This document shows positions 44,204 through 52,182 of a stretch of DNA of 64,000 nt, in pieces. Source of the stretch: Ruminococcus sp. (GTDB lineage: Bacteria; Bacillota; Clostridia; Oscillospirales; Ruminococcaceae); the NCBI GenBank assembly GCA_017542475.1, contig JAFXXD010000019.1:39409-103408 (forward strand), in the 5' to 3' direction. The notes beneath the pieces are model-generated. The model did no database searches and was not told the DNA's origin. It saw nothing but the letters and a program-made list of their open reading frames with translations. The first letter of the stretch is position 1. Every line of letters starts with the position of its first letter. The position numbers and the translations under genes were made by a program.

Positions 44204-45381
44204 TTCTTCTCCTCCTTCAGCGTTCCGAGGAACTGCTCTATCCTCTTCATTGCCTCCATGAGGTGTGCCAGCGAATAGGCGTAGGATATTCGTATGTAGC
44301 CCTCTCCCGACGCGCCGAACGCGCTTCCCGGGACAGCCGCGACCTTGTTCTCGTAGAGCAGGCGCTCGCAGAACTCCTCGCTGGTAAGACCCGTGCTCTT
44401 TATGGAGGGGAACACGTAGAATGCACCCTCGGGGTCGAAGCAGGTGAGCCCGAGCCTGTTGAACTCGCTGACGAGGAAGCGGCGGCGGATATTGTACTCG
44501 CCGACCATTTTCGCGACCTCGTCGTCGCAGGAATCAAGCGCCACAACTGCGGCGTTCTGGCTTATGTAGGGACTGCACATTATGCCGTACTGGTGTATCT
44601 TCGCTATCTGCGACACTATCGGCTCGGGAGCGGCAAGGTAGCCGAGTCTCCAGCCCGTCATCGCATACGCCTTCGAGAAGCCGTTTACGTAGACTGTGCG
44701 CTCGCGCATACCATCGAGCTCGATTATCGAGAAGTGCTCCCTGCCGTAGGTGAGCTCGGAGTATATCTCATCTGTCAGCACGATGATGTTCGTATCACGC
44801 AGGAGCTCGGCGATGGGCTCGAGGTCCTCCTTTGTCATTATCGCGCCTGTAGGGTTGTTCGGGAAGGGGAGGATGAGTATCTTCGTGCGCTCCGTGGTCT
44901 TGCCGCGCAGGTCGTCAACTGTGAGCTTGAAGTTGTTCTCTATCCTTGTCGGTACTGAAACGGGCACGCCGCCCATAAGCTCCACAAGCGGAGCATAGCA
45001 CACGAAGCAGGGCTCGACTACGAGGACTTCATCGCCGGGGTCGAGCAGACCGCGTACCACAAGGTCGATGGCCTCAGAGCCGCCGACAGTGACGATGACT
45101 TCCTTGTCGGGGTCATACTTAACGCCGTGCTTCTTCTCAATACGGCGGGAAATAGCCTGTCTCAGCGGGAGCACGCCCTTGTTTGGTCCGTATATGATGT
45201 GCTTGCGTTCGAGCACCTGTATCGCCGATTTGCGTATCACCCACGGAGTCGAGAAGTCGGGCTCGCCGACACCGAGGGAGATTACGCCCTCCATAGTGCC
45301 CGCTATGTCGAAGAATTTGCGTATCCCCGAGGGCTTGACGTTCTTTATCTTATCCGAAAGGACCTTATCGTAATCTATCAC
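44200..45381 (-). CDS. Class I/II pyridoxal-phosphate aminotransferase
   Basis: 393 residues, aspartate/alanine-type fold I aminotransferase. GVGEPDFSTP near the N-terminus, PFPNNPTGAIM, TDEIYSELTYG and the PLP lysine in NGFSKAYAMTGWRLG. The exact substrate cannot be read from sequence. The Lrp gene just upstream ends 2 bp before its start, so its expression probably answers to an amino acid signal. Confidence 0.93.
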   Translation of the reverse strand: MIDYDKVLSDKIKNVKPSGIRKFFDIAGTMEGVISLGVGEPDFSTPWVIRKSAIQVLERKHIIYGPNKGVLPLRQAISRRIEKKHGVKYDPDKEVIVTVGGSEAIDLVVRGLLDPGDEVLVVEPCFVCYAPLVELMGGVPVSVPTRIENNFKLTVDDLRGKTTERTKILILPFPNNPTGAIMTKEDLEPIAELLRDTNIIVLTDEIYSELTYGREHFSIIELDGMRERTVYVNGFSKAYAMTGWRLGYLAAPEPIVSQIAKIHQYGIMCSPYISQNAAVVALDSCDDEVAKMVGEYNIRRRFLVSEFNRLGLTCFDPEGAFYVFPSIKSTGLTSEEFCERLLYENKVAAVPGSAFGASGEGYIRISYAYSLAHLMEAMKRIEQFLGTLKEEKK

Positions 45382-45383
45382 GC

Positions 45384-45863
45384 TTAATACAGACCCCTTT
45401 CGTCGGGCTCCTCATTGTCGATGAAGATGCCCTTTTCCTTGTATTTTTTGAGTATGAAGTGTGTGGACGTCGAGAGTATGCCGTCAATGGTGGCAAGGCG
45501 CTCCGACACGAAGAATGCGACCTCCTTGAGGTCCTTGCCCTTGACCTCTACCGCGAGGTCATACGCTCCCGAGGACATAAGGCTGACGCTCTCGACTTCG
45601 TCGTACATCATAATCGTCTTGGCGATGTCGTTGAAGCCTCTGTCGCGCTGGGGAGTGACCTTCAGCTCGATAGTCGCATAGACTGTGGGCTCTGCGAGCA
45701 TATCGTCGTCGAGGATAACGCTGTAGCCTCGGATAATGCCCTCGTCCTCGAGCTCCTTTATCTGTGCTGCTGCCTCGTCTGCGGATATGCCGAGCATCTC
45801 GCCGAGCTCGGTGTTGGAGATACGCGCATTCTGCTGTAATATCCTGATAATCTGTTCTTTCAT
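45384..45863 (-). CDS. Lrp/AsnC-family transcriptional regulator
   Basis: 159 residues. N-terminal winged helix-turn-helix (about 1-55; NARISNTELGEMLGISADE and DEGIIRGYSVILD) and a C-terminal ligand-binding RAM domain (about 65-140). Upstream of and nearly overlapping the aminotransferase, so it likely controls this lrp-aminotransferase-ispE operon. Confidence 0.92.
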   Translation of the reverse strand: MKEQIIRILQQNARISNTELGEMLGISADEAAAQIKELEDEGIIRGYSVILDDDMLAEPTVYATIELKVTPQRDRGFNDIAKTIMMYDEVESVSLMSSGAYDLAVEVKGKDLKEVAFFVSERLATIDGILSTSTHFILKKYKEKGIFIDNEEPDERGLY

Positions 45864-45895
45864 ATATTTCTATCCTTTCGTTATTATTCTCGTTT

Positions 45896-46072
45896 TCAAG
45901 GGCTCTGGCAGAGGCTCTGCCTCTGCACTCCGCAAGGGCTCTGCCCTTGACCCGTCGGGGCTCTGCCCCGAACCCTGCAAAGGGACACAGTCCCTTTGAA
46001 CCCAACTACGTTGCCGCTCGCAAGCTCGCTCAATGCGTAGAAAAGGCGAAGTCTGCTTTCGGCGGGCAACTA
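45896..46072. repeat. Family B dispersed repeat, inverted copy
   Basis: Inverted relative to 30080-30246: GGGCTCTG...CAGAGGCTCTGCC, GGGCTCTGCCCTTGACCCGTC, GGGGCTCTGCCCCGAACCC, CCTTTGAACCCAAC, CCGCTCGCAAGCTCGCTC and AGTCTGCTTTCGGCGGG. It lies directly upstream of lrp and may contribute its leader. A short repeat (AACTCAGAGCTCAGAACTCA, minus strand) follows at 46079-46098. Confidence 0.75.
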
Positions 46073-46098
46073 ATTTTTGAGTTCTGAGCTCTGAGTTA

Positions 46099-46953
46099 TT
46101 ATTCTATCCGCAGGAAATTCGGCTTTCTCTCCTTGAAATAGGCGATGTAGCGGAAGCCTGCCGCCCTCGCGAGCTCTGCTCCGTCCGCGACGTTAGCGCC
46201 GATGTCCTTGACGGTATGCGAATCTGAGCCTATCGTCAGTATCTCGCCGCCGAGCTCGCGGAACAGCTTCACATATTTAAGGTCGGGGAAGGTCGCTCCG
46301 AAGCCCTGCCGCAAGCCCGAGGTGTTTATCTCGATGCCTCTGCCGCTGTGTGCGAGCGAGCGGAAGCTCTCGGCGATGATGTCGTCATAACGGCTTATAT
46401 CGGGACATATCCCGTGTCTCTGCTTCATATATCTCAGCGAGTAGGTGACGTGTCCGACAACATCGAACAGCTCAGTCTGACAGAGTTCGTACACCTCGCG
46501 GAAGTAGCGTCCGAGGAGGTCGTATATCGCGTCCATATCGAGCTTGGTGTAGTCGATGAAGTAGAAGTCCTTCTCGCCGTGTATGCGGTGCACCGAGCCG
46601 ATGATGAAGTCCACGCGCTTGTCGGCGTTGACTGTCTGCGCGGCGTCCTTGTCGAAGAGTATCTGTCCGAGCTCCGACCCGCAGATGAGGTTGAGCCTGC
46701 CCGCGTACTTCTCCTTCAGAGCCGTTATCGCGGCGACTGAGGCTTCATAATCGGCGGCATAGTCCGCGGACTCAATGAGAGCCTGCTCAGCCTCTGAGTA
46801 GTGCTCCTTCGGATACCAGGCGTCACATTCGCAGTGGTCGGTGATAGCATAGGCGTCGAGCCCCAGCTCCGCGGCACGCTGAACGCAGGCATTTATGTCA
46901 GCCTCGGAGTCCACCGAGAACTGTGTATGTGTGTGGCAGTCTGTCAGAATCAT
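46099..46953 (-). CDS. PHP-domain phosphoesterase (histidinol-phosphatase, HisJ-like)
   Basis: 284 residues. The PHP metal site is clear: DCHTHTQFSVDSE, ITDHCECD, CGSELGQ, IIGSVHRIHGE, VGHVTYSLRYM and IGSDSHTV. HisJ-type enzymes hydrolyse histidinol phosphate; no other his gene is near, so another phosphoester is possible. It has its own promoter. Confidence 0.85.
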   Translation of the reverse strand: MILTDCHTHTQFSVDSEADINACVQRAAELGLDAYAITDHCECDAWYPKEHYSEAEQALIESADYAADYEASVAAITALKEKYAGRLNLICGSELGQILFDKDAAQTVNADKRVDFIIGSVHRIHGEKDFYFIDYTKLDMDAIYDLLGRYFREVYELCQTELFDVVGHVTYSLRYMKQRHGICPDISRYDDIIAESFRSLAHSGRGIEINTSGLRQGFGATFPDLKYVKLFRELGGEILTIGSDSHTVKDIGANVADGAELARAAGFRYIAYFKERKPNFLRIE

Positions 46954-46983
46954 AGCTTCACCCCTGTAATTAACTATTCATTC

Positions 46984-47012
46984 ATTATATCATATTAAGA
47001 TTAAAAATGCAA
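46984..47012 (-). promoter_or_regulatory. Sigma-A promoter of the PHP gene
   Basis: Minus strand TTGCAT (47007-47012), 17 bp, TATAAT (46984-46989) with TGA before the -10. Confidence 0.88.
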
Positions 47013-47078
47013 CTGCTGAGAAGAATATTTTACAATAAACAATTTGGGCGGCATATTAAAGATTTATCGCCGCGCCTG

Positions 47079-47107
47079 TTGCTTTTTCAAAAAAAGTATG
47101 TTATAAT
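47079..47107 (+). promoter_or_regulatory. Promoter of the ACT-UPF0210 operon
   Basis: TTGCTT (47079-47084), 17 bp, TATAAT (47102-47107) with TGT before it. The leader contains the hairpin GGGCGGA/TCCGCCC (47122-47139), then the CGGAGG ribosome site. Confidence 0.8.
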
Positions 47108-47160
47108 ATTGTCATACTAACGGGCGGAGCGTTCCGCCCCGATTAACGGAGGTCATTATT

Positions 47161-47430
47161 ATGAGAGCAGTCGTAACTGTCATAGGTAAGGACACGGTGG
47201 GTATCCTTCACAAGGTGAGCGGTATCTGTGCCGAGTACAACGTAAACGTCATCGAGGTGACACAGAGCGTGTTGCAGGATATGTTCGCGATGATAATGCT
47301 GGTGGACATCACGGGCATCAACGCTGATTTCGCCAAGCTCGTGGACAGCATGGACAGCCTCGGCAGCCAGCTCGGGCTCTCTATCCATACAATGCACGAG
47401 GACATCTTCAATTCGATGCACAGCGTTTGA
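47161..47430 (+). CDS. ACT domain protein (UPF0237)
   Basis: 89 residues, a single ACT fold (VVTVIGKDTVGILHKVSGICAEYNVNVIEV) of the kind seen in the GcvR-like amino-acid sensors. In many Firmicutes it precedes the UPF0210 gene, as here (105 bp downstream, with a repeat between). Probably an amino-acid-binding partner; ligand unknown. Confidence 0.92.
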   Translation: MRAVVTVIGKDTVGILHKVSGICAEYNVNVIEVTQSVLQDMFAMIMLVDITGINADFAKLVDSMDSLGSQLGLSIHTMHEDIFNSMHSV

Positions 47431-47437
47431 ACGACCT

Positions 47438-47504
47438 GTAGGGGCGCATTCCGTGCGCCCGCAAAGACCTGATAATACAACGGGCGAGCGGAACTCGCCC
47501 CTAC
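47438..47504. repeat. GTAGGG palindromic repeat pair
   Basis: GTAGGGGCGCATTCCGTGCGCCC and GGGCGAGCGGAACTCGCCCCTAC, in opposite orientation, inserted inside the ACT-UPF0210 operon. Confidence 0.8.
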
Positions 47505-47535
47505 GAAAAACATAACGCAGAAAGGGTAGAATAAA

Positions 47536-48894
47536 ATGCTCAACGTCTACAATATTCTCGAGACTATCAGAATGATACAGGACGAATGTCTCGATATAAG
47601 AACGATAACAATGGGTATCTCCCTGCTCGACTGCATAGACACCGACATTGACAAAGCCTGCGAAAAGGTCTACGAAAAGATAGTGAACAGAGCAGGCAGG
47701 CTCGTGGAGGCAGGTCAGCAGATAGAGAAGGAATACGGCATACCGATAGTAAACAAGCGTATCTCAGTGACGCCGATAGCAATGCTCGCGGCGGCGTGCC
47801 CGAACGGCGACCCCGTGAAGTTCGCGAAGGCGCTCCAGCGCGCGGCTGACACCTGCGGCGTAAACTTCATCGGAGGCTACTCCGCGCTCGTACATAAGGG
47901 CTTCTCCGCGGGAGATGAGGCGCTGATACGCTCTATCCCCGAGGCTCTCGACGTTACGCAGAACATCTGCTCATCGGTAAACATCGGCTCCACGAAGTCG
48001 GGTATCAATATGGACGCGGTCAAGCTTATGGGACAGATAGTAAAGCAGACCGCCGAGCGCACCGCCGACCGCGACTGCATAGGCGCAGCGAAGTTGGTCG
48101 TATTCTGCAACGCCGTCGAGGACAACCCCTTTATGGCAGGCGCCTTCCACGGCGTAGGCGAGCCCGACTGCGAGATACACGTCGGCGTATCGGGACCGGG
48201 TGTTGTACGCGCGGCTCTGACTAAATACCCTGACGCTTCGATAAACGAAATCGCGGACATCATCAAGAAGACCGCGTTCAAGATAACACGTATGGGACAG
48301 CTTGTCGGCGCGAGGGCATCGGAGCTTCTCGGCGTGCCGTTCGGTATAGTTGACCTCTCGCTCGCTCCGACTCCCGCGGTCGGCGACAGCGTAGCTCATA
48401 TCCTTGAGGAAATGGGACTTGAGATGTGTGGCACTCATGGCACTACTGCCTGCCTCGCGATGCTCAACGACGCCGTAAAGAAGGGCGGAGTTATGGCTTC
48501 CTCGACCGTCGGCGGTCTCTCGGGAGCCTTCATTCCCGTATCCGAGGACGCAGGCATGATAGACGCCGCAGTAGACGGCGTGCTCACGCTTGAAAAGCTC
48601 GAAGCAATGACAGCTGTTTGCTCAGTCGGACTTGATATGATCGTTGTCCCCGGCGATATCACTCCCGAGACTATTTCGGCTATAATCGCGGACGAAGCCG
48701 CTATCGGTATGGTCAACACCAAGACCACTGCTGTACGTCTTATCCCCGCTATCGGCAAGAAGGAGGGCGAAACGCTCGAATTCGGCGGACTGCTCGGAAG
48801 CGGTCCCGTTATGCCTATCAGGGACAAGTCGGCGGCTAAGTTCATCAACCGCGGCGGACGTATCCCCGCACCTATGCACAGCCTTAAAAACTGA
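47536..48894 (+). CDS. UPF0210 (DUF711) family protein
   Basis: 452 residues; a conserved family with a known crystal fold but no settled role. Signatures: [13 protein letters not shown] near the N-terminus, GNP-less Gly-rich segments [13 protein letters not shown] and [16 protein letters not shown], and the C-terminal [14 protein letters not shown]. Its pairing with an ACT protein suggests amino-acid-responsive metabolism. Confidence 0.93.
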   Translation: MLNVYNILETIRMIQDECLDIRTITMGISLLDCIDTDIDKACEKVYEKIVNRAGRLVEAGQQIEKEYGIPIVNKRISVTPIAMLAAACPNGDPVKFAKALQRAADTCGVNFIGGYSALVHKGFSAGDEALIRSIPEALDVTQNICSSVNIGSTKSGINMDAVKLMGQIVKQTAERTADRDCIGAAKLVVFCNAVEDNPFMAGAFHGVGEPDCEIHVGVSGPGVVRAALTKYPDASINEIADIIKKTAFKITRMGQLVGARASELLGVPFGIVDLSLAPTPAVGDSVAHILEEMGLEMCGTHGTTACLAMLNDAVKKGGVMASSTVGGLSGAFIPVSEDAGMIDAAVDGVLTLEKLEAMTAVCSVGLDMIVVPGDITPETISAIIADEAAIGMVNTKTTAVRLIPAIGKKEGETLEFGGLLGSGPVMPIRDKSAAKFINRGGRIPAPMHSLKN

Positions 48895-48999
48895 GAACTC
48901 AGAGCTCAGAACTCAGTGTAGGGGCGGCGTCCCGCCGCCCGCACCTTACGAAACAACTCACGGCAACATTCAGTAGGGGCGCCCTTTGGGCGTCCGCAA
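48895..48999. repeat. Short palindrome plus GTAGGG repeats
   Basis: Immediately after the stop comes GAACTCAGAGCTCAGAACTCA, also seen right after the PHP gene stop at 46079-46098. Then GTAGGGGCGGCGTCCCGCCGCCC and GTAGGGGCGCCCTTTGGGCGTCC, linked by AAACAACTC...CAACATT. Confidence 0.75.
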
Positions 49000-49053
49000 A
49001 TACACCCACGAACCACCCACAACCTCATTCCCTTCCGCCTGAAAGGACACAAA

Positions 49054-49701
49054 ATGCAGACATCAGAGAGCTTCCGCGTGTGTGCGCTCCTCTCGTTCTC
49101 GGGAGGCTTGCAGGACGCCTATACCTATAACGTCCGCGGACACGTTTTCGCCAATGCGCAGACGGGCAACGTCGTCCTTATGAGCCAGAACCTTATGACC
49201 GGCAGGTGGCACGACGGACTGAAATATATGCTCCCGCTGATAGCTTTCGCGGCGGGCATATTCATCGCCGAGCGCGTCGAGAACAGGTTCAAGGAGGCGA
49301 AAAGCCTCCACTGGCGTCAGATAGTCATAGCTATCGAAATGGTGATGCTGTGCGTTGTCGGCTTCCTGCCCGAGAGCCTCAATATGGCGGCGAATATGCT
49401 TGTATCGTTGGCGTGTGCGATGCAGGTGCAGACCTTCCGCACGGTGCACGGCTACGGCTACGCGAGCACAATGTGTATCGGCAACCTAAGAAGCGGCACG
49501 GAGAGCCTCTCGAAGTTCCTGCGCGACAGAGAGCGGGAGGCACTGTTCAAGGCGCTCCACTTCTTCGGGATAATCGTAATATTTGCGCTCGGAGCAGGCG
49601 CAGGCGGTGTTATCTCGGCGCATTACGGGCTCGGCACGATATGGCTGTCGGTGATACTGCTTGTCATCGCGGCGCTGATGATGACAAGGAAAACGGAATA
49701 A
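49054..49701 (+). CDS. DUF1275 (YoaK) family membrane protein
   Basis: 215 residues with about six membrane helices. The family motif is GGLQDAYTYNVRGHVFANAQTGNVVLM at the N-terminus, which shows the conserved G-x-D-A-x-x and QTGN. A predicted small-molecule transporter of unknown substrate. GAAAGGA precedes the ATG. Confidence 0.9.
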   Translation: MQTSESFRVCALLSFSGGLQDAYTYNVRGHVFANAQTGNVVLMSQNLMTGRWHDGLKYMLPLIAFAAGIFIAERVENRFKEAKSLHWRQIVIAIEMVMLCVVGFLPESLNMAANMLVSLACAMQVQTFRTVHGYGYASTMCIGNLRSGTESLSKFLRDREREALFKALHFFGIIVIFALGAGAGGVISAHYGLGTIWLSVILLVIAALMMTRKTE

Positions 49702-49706
49702 ACAAA

Positions 49707-49730
49707 CGGCTATCGCACACGCGGTAGCCG
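49707..49730 (+). terminator. Hairpin after the DUF1275 gene
   Basis: Stem CGGCTA-CGC/GCG-TAGCCG with loop ACAC and a short CTTTT tract; weak terminator. The GNAT start follows 20 bp on. Confidence 0.6.
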
Positions 49731-49749
49731 AACTTTTAAGGAGAAAAAT

Positions 49750-50217
49750 ATGAAGATAAGAGCCGCAGAGCCTGCCGACCTCGGCACGGTATACGACATC
49801 GTGCAGACCACGATACGTGCGGTATATCCGCACTACTACCCCGCGGGCGCGGTGGACTTCTTTCTCGCGCACCACAGCCGCGAGCACGTCTCCGCGGACA
49901 TTGAGGCGGGGGCGGTGTACCTCGCTGAATCCGATGGAAAAGCGGTGGGGACGGTCACTGTCAGCGGCGACAGTATAAACCGCCTGTTCGTGCTGCCCGA
50001 CGAGCAGGGCAGGGGATTCGGCGGTGAGCTCCTGCGCTTTGCGGAGGCTGAGGTAGCTAAAAGCTATGGCACGGCGAGGCTCGATTCGTCGCTCCCCGCG
50101 AAGCAGATTTACCTGAAAAAGGGCTATATGGTGATAGATTCGCGCGTGATAGAGGCGGACGGCGACTACCTATGCTACGACATTATGATAAAGCGGGTGA
50201 CGGCAGATGCAGATTGA
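49750..50217 (+). CDS. GNAT-family N-acetyltransferase
   Basis: 155 residues, single acetyltransferase fold. The acetyl-CoA loop is RLFVLPDEQGRGFGGELLRFAE (the R/Q-x-x-G-x-G pattern), followed by QIYLKKGY. Acceptor unknown. Overlaps the next gene by 11 bp. Confidence 0.9.
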   Translation: MKIRAAEPADLGTVYDIVQTTIRAVYPHYYPAGAVDFFLAHHSREHVSADIEAGAVYLAESDGKAVGTVTVSGDSINRLFVLPDEQGRGFGGELLRFAEAEVAKSYGTARLDSSLPAKQIYLKKGYMVIDSRVIEADGDYLCYDIMIKRVTADAD

Positions 50218-51142
50218 GCGGATAGCCGCACTCTTCGGAGCTGCTGGCGTTTCGGACGTCACTGAGGTCACGGCGGGACACATCAACCGTACCTTTATCG
50301 TCACTGCTGACGGCGGGCGCTACGTGTTGCAGGAGCTCAACCGCGGCGTGTTCAGCAGTCCCGAGACTGTTATGGCGAATATCGCGCAGACCGAGGCAGC
50401 ACTGAAAAATTGTACGGACATCTGTGTGCCGCACTTCCTTGACTGCGGCGACAGGAACTACATCAGCGCAGACGGCAAAATATGGCGGATGTACGCCTAC
50501 TGCGAAGGCTCGCCGTGCGGGAACGAGCTGTACCTCACAGGCTTTTCCTACGGCACTTTCATACGCGTGATGAGCACGTCCGATGCGGAGATAAAGCCCG
50601 TGATAGAGGGCTTCCATGACTTTGACCGCTACTATGACAGACTTGCGGCGGTATGTCCCGCGGGAGAGATACCTCCCGCGCTGACGGCTCTGCGGGAGCG
50701 GCTCGCGGATAGCTTCCGCGGCGTTCCAACGCGTATTATCCACGGCGATGCCAAGACCGACAACATCCTCATCTGCAAGCCCTGCACCGTTCTCGACCTC
50801 GACACGGTAATGGTCGGGCACGCTGCACTTGATTACGGCGATATGGTGCGCTCGGTGTGCACAGACGGTATTGACCTCGGCAGTATCCGCGAGCTGACGC
50901 GCGGCTTCACGGACGGGCTCAGAGGTCTGCTCACGGACATAGAAAAAGCCTCGCTGTTCAGCGGGATCCTGTGGGTGACGGGCGAGCTTGCGCTCCGCTA
51001 TCTCACGGACTTTTACAGCGAGGAGAGATACTTCCGCGGAAAGACGCGCGAGCAGTGCCGTATGCGCTCGCGGGAGCTTCTTGCACAGCTTGGCGGCTTC
51101 CTCTCGGCGGAAGCTGAAATTGAACGAATTATAGCCGAATAG
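50207..51142 (+). CDS. APH/NahK-like small-molecule kinase
   Basis: 311 residues, protein-kinase-like phosphotransferase. N-terminal GHINRTFIV...YVLQELNRGVF resembles N-acetylhexosamine 1-kinases, which begin similarly; the catalytic loop is IHGDAKTDNILI and the metal site VLDLDTVMVGHAALDYGD. A sugar 1-kinase acting on hexosamines or galactose released from glycans would suit the nearby hydrolases; homoserine- or choline-kinase-like substrates cannot be ruled out. Confidence 0.82.
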   Translation: MQIERIAALFGAAGVSDVTEVTAGHINRTFIVTADGGRYVLQELNRGVFSSPETVMANIAQTEAALKNCTDICVPHFLDCGDRNYISADGKIWRMYAYCEGSPCGNELYLTGFSYGTFIRVMSTSDAEIKPVIEGFHDFDRYYDRLAAVCPAGEIPPALTALRERLADSFRGVPTRIIHGDAKTDNILICKPCTVLDLDTVMVGHAALDYGDMVRSVCTDGIDLGSIRELTRGFTDGLRGLLTDIEKASLFSGILWVTGELALRYLTDFYSEERYFRGKTREQCRMRSRELLAQLGGFLSAEAEIERIIAE

Positions 51143-51188
51143 CGGCAGGATAGAGGGCTTATTTTATGCTCTTTATCCTGCCGTCTTT
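51143..51188 (+). terminator. Terminator overlapping the end of the convergent HAD gene
   Basis: Ten-pair stem CGGCAGGATA/TATCCTGCCG, loop about 21 bases, then TCTTTT. The right arm lies inside the last codons of the HAD gene on the other strand. Confidence 0.7.
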
Positions 51189-51731
51189 TACTATGAACAC
51201 CCTGTCGGAGATGTCCATCATCGAGCGGTCGTTGTAGGAATCGGTGTAGAAGCAGTCGATGGGCTTGTCGCCGTAGAGCTCCCTGTAGCGCTTGACCTTA
51301 TTATCGCCGAAGTTGAAGAACGAGACCTCCATTTTGTCCCAGTCCACTTCCGAGCAGATGAGGTTCTGTGTGTTGAGCCTGTGCTTTATCGCGTCGATGA
51401 GGAAGAACGGTCCCGCGGTGATGATGAGGTCGTCCTTGCCGATACGTCGGAGCAGCCGCCTGTCGAGCTTGCGCCGGTTGCGCTCCCAGAAGCTGTCGGT
51501 GAGCGATATGAGCTCCGACTTGTCGCGGACGATGAACTTTATGGCGTCGTTGATACGCTTTTCGAGCGTCTCCTTGCTTGCGAGGCAGAGCTTATACATT
51601 ATCGCGTTCCAGAACAGCGACGGCAGAAAAAGGAGGATACGCTTGTTGTGCCTCAGCATATAGAAAGCGAAATCGACGGAGCTTTCTCCGCGATATATCG
51701 TGTTATCGAAGTCGAATACCTTTATCTCCAC
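51159..51731 (-). CDS. HAD-superfamily phosphatase (HAD-IB, SerB-like)
   Basis: About 190 residues. Motif I FDFDNTIYRG with both catalytic Asp; a helical cap; motif II ITAG (Thr/Ser); Lys in DNKVKRY; motif IV TDSYNDRSMM. The HAD-IB class includes phosphoserine and phospholipid-type phosphatases. It starts at GTG (51731 or 51734) just after GGAAGGA; an upstream ATG frame would lie before the transcription start and is excluded. Confidence 0.85.
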   Translation of the reverse strand: MEIKVFDFDNTIYRGESSVDFAFYMLRHNKRILLFLPSLFWNAIMYKLCLASKETLEKRINDAIKFIVRDKSELISLTDSFWERNRRKLDRRLLRRIGKDDLIITAGPFFLIDAIKHRLNTQNLICSEVDWDKMEVSFFNFGDNKVKRYRELYGDKPIDCFYTDSYNDRSMMDISDRVFIVKDGRIKSIK

Positions 51732-51764
51732 CACGTCCTTCCGAGAATAATCGTTGACTTTTAC

Positions 51765-51793
51765 ATTATACCAAAAAACGACAGAATTTGCAA
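51765..51793 (-). promoter_or_regulatory. Sigma-A promoter of the HAD gene
   Basis: Minus strand TTGCAA (51788-51793), 17 bp, TATAAT (51765-51770) with TGG before it. Confidence 0.88.
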
Positions 51794-52078
51794 CAGATTT
51801 GAGGAAATTCAGGAGTGCCGAATACTGCATTATTTCAATCGCAATATTTGACCGAATTACCAAATATTGCGGAATTTCACAGCTTTGTCACACTTGAAAA
51901 ATATCATCATTTTACTATAAGCTCTTGCAGAGAAGCAGTGCGTACAACTTCTTGTTGTTTAATCAGTTTTCTAATAATATAAATAAATAAAACTGTAGGA
52001 GATAATAACAATGCTGCCATTTTTCTTGTGATTATTGAATTCTTGTGTGCATTTCGCCTACAATTTGTTCACTTTGTC
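51794..52078. other. AT-rich intergenic stretch without a gene
   Basis: Clearly AT-rich with no GTAGGG repeats. It contains a six-codon frame at 52011-52031 behind TAGGAG that I do not take as real. Probably an upstream control region of the glycoside hydrolase operon. Confidence 0.5.
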
Positions 52079-52130
52079 CACCCTATCTGCATTTAGTGGG
52101 TTGTTTAGTTGACTGTACATCTTATATAAT
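52079..52130 (+). promoter_or_regulatory. Promoter and shared element of the GH141-GH2 operon
   Basis: -35 TTGTTT (52101-52106), 18 bp, -10 TATAAT (52125-52130). From 52079 to 52103: CACC-N4-CTGCA-N2-TAGTGGGTTG, matching the GH97 promoter in at least 18 of 25 positions. TGTACA sits in the spacer. Position just upstream of the -35 suits an activator. Confidence 0.6.
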
Positions 52131-52182
52131 GTTAACATAGTATTAATGTGCGTAAGCATATCCAACCAGAAGGGGGTTAATC

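Noticed and set aside
52011-52031. Six-codon leader peptide (ATG to TGA) behind TAGGAG
   Set aside because: Too short, far from the operon start, upstream of the promoter and without an attenuator structure.
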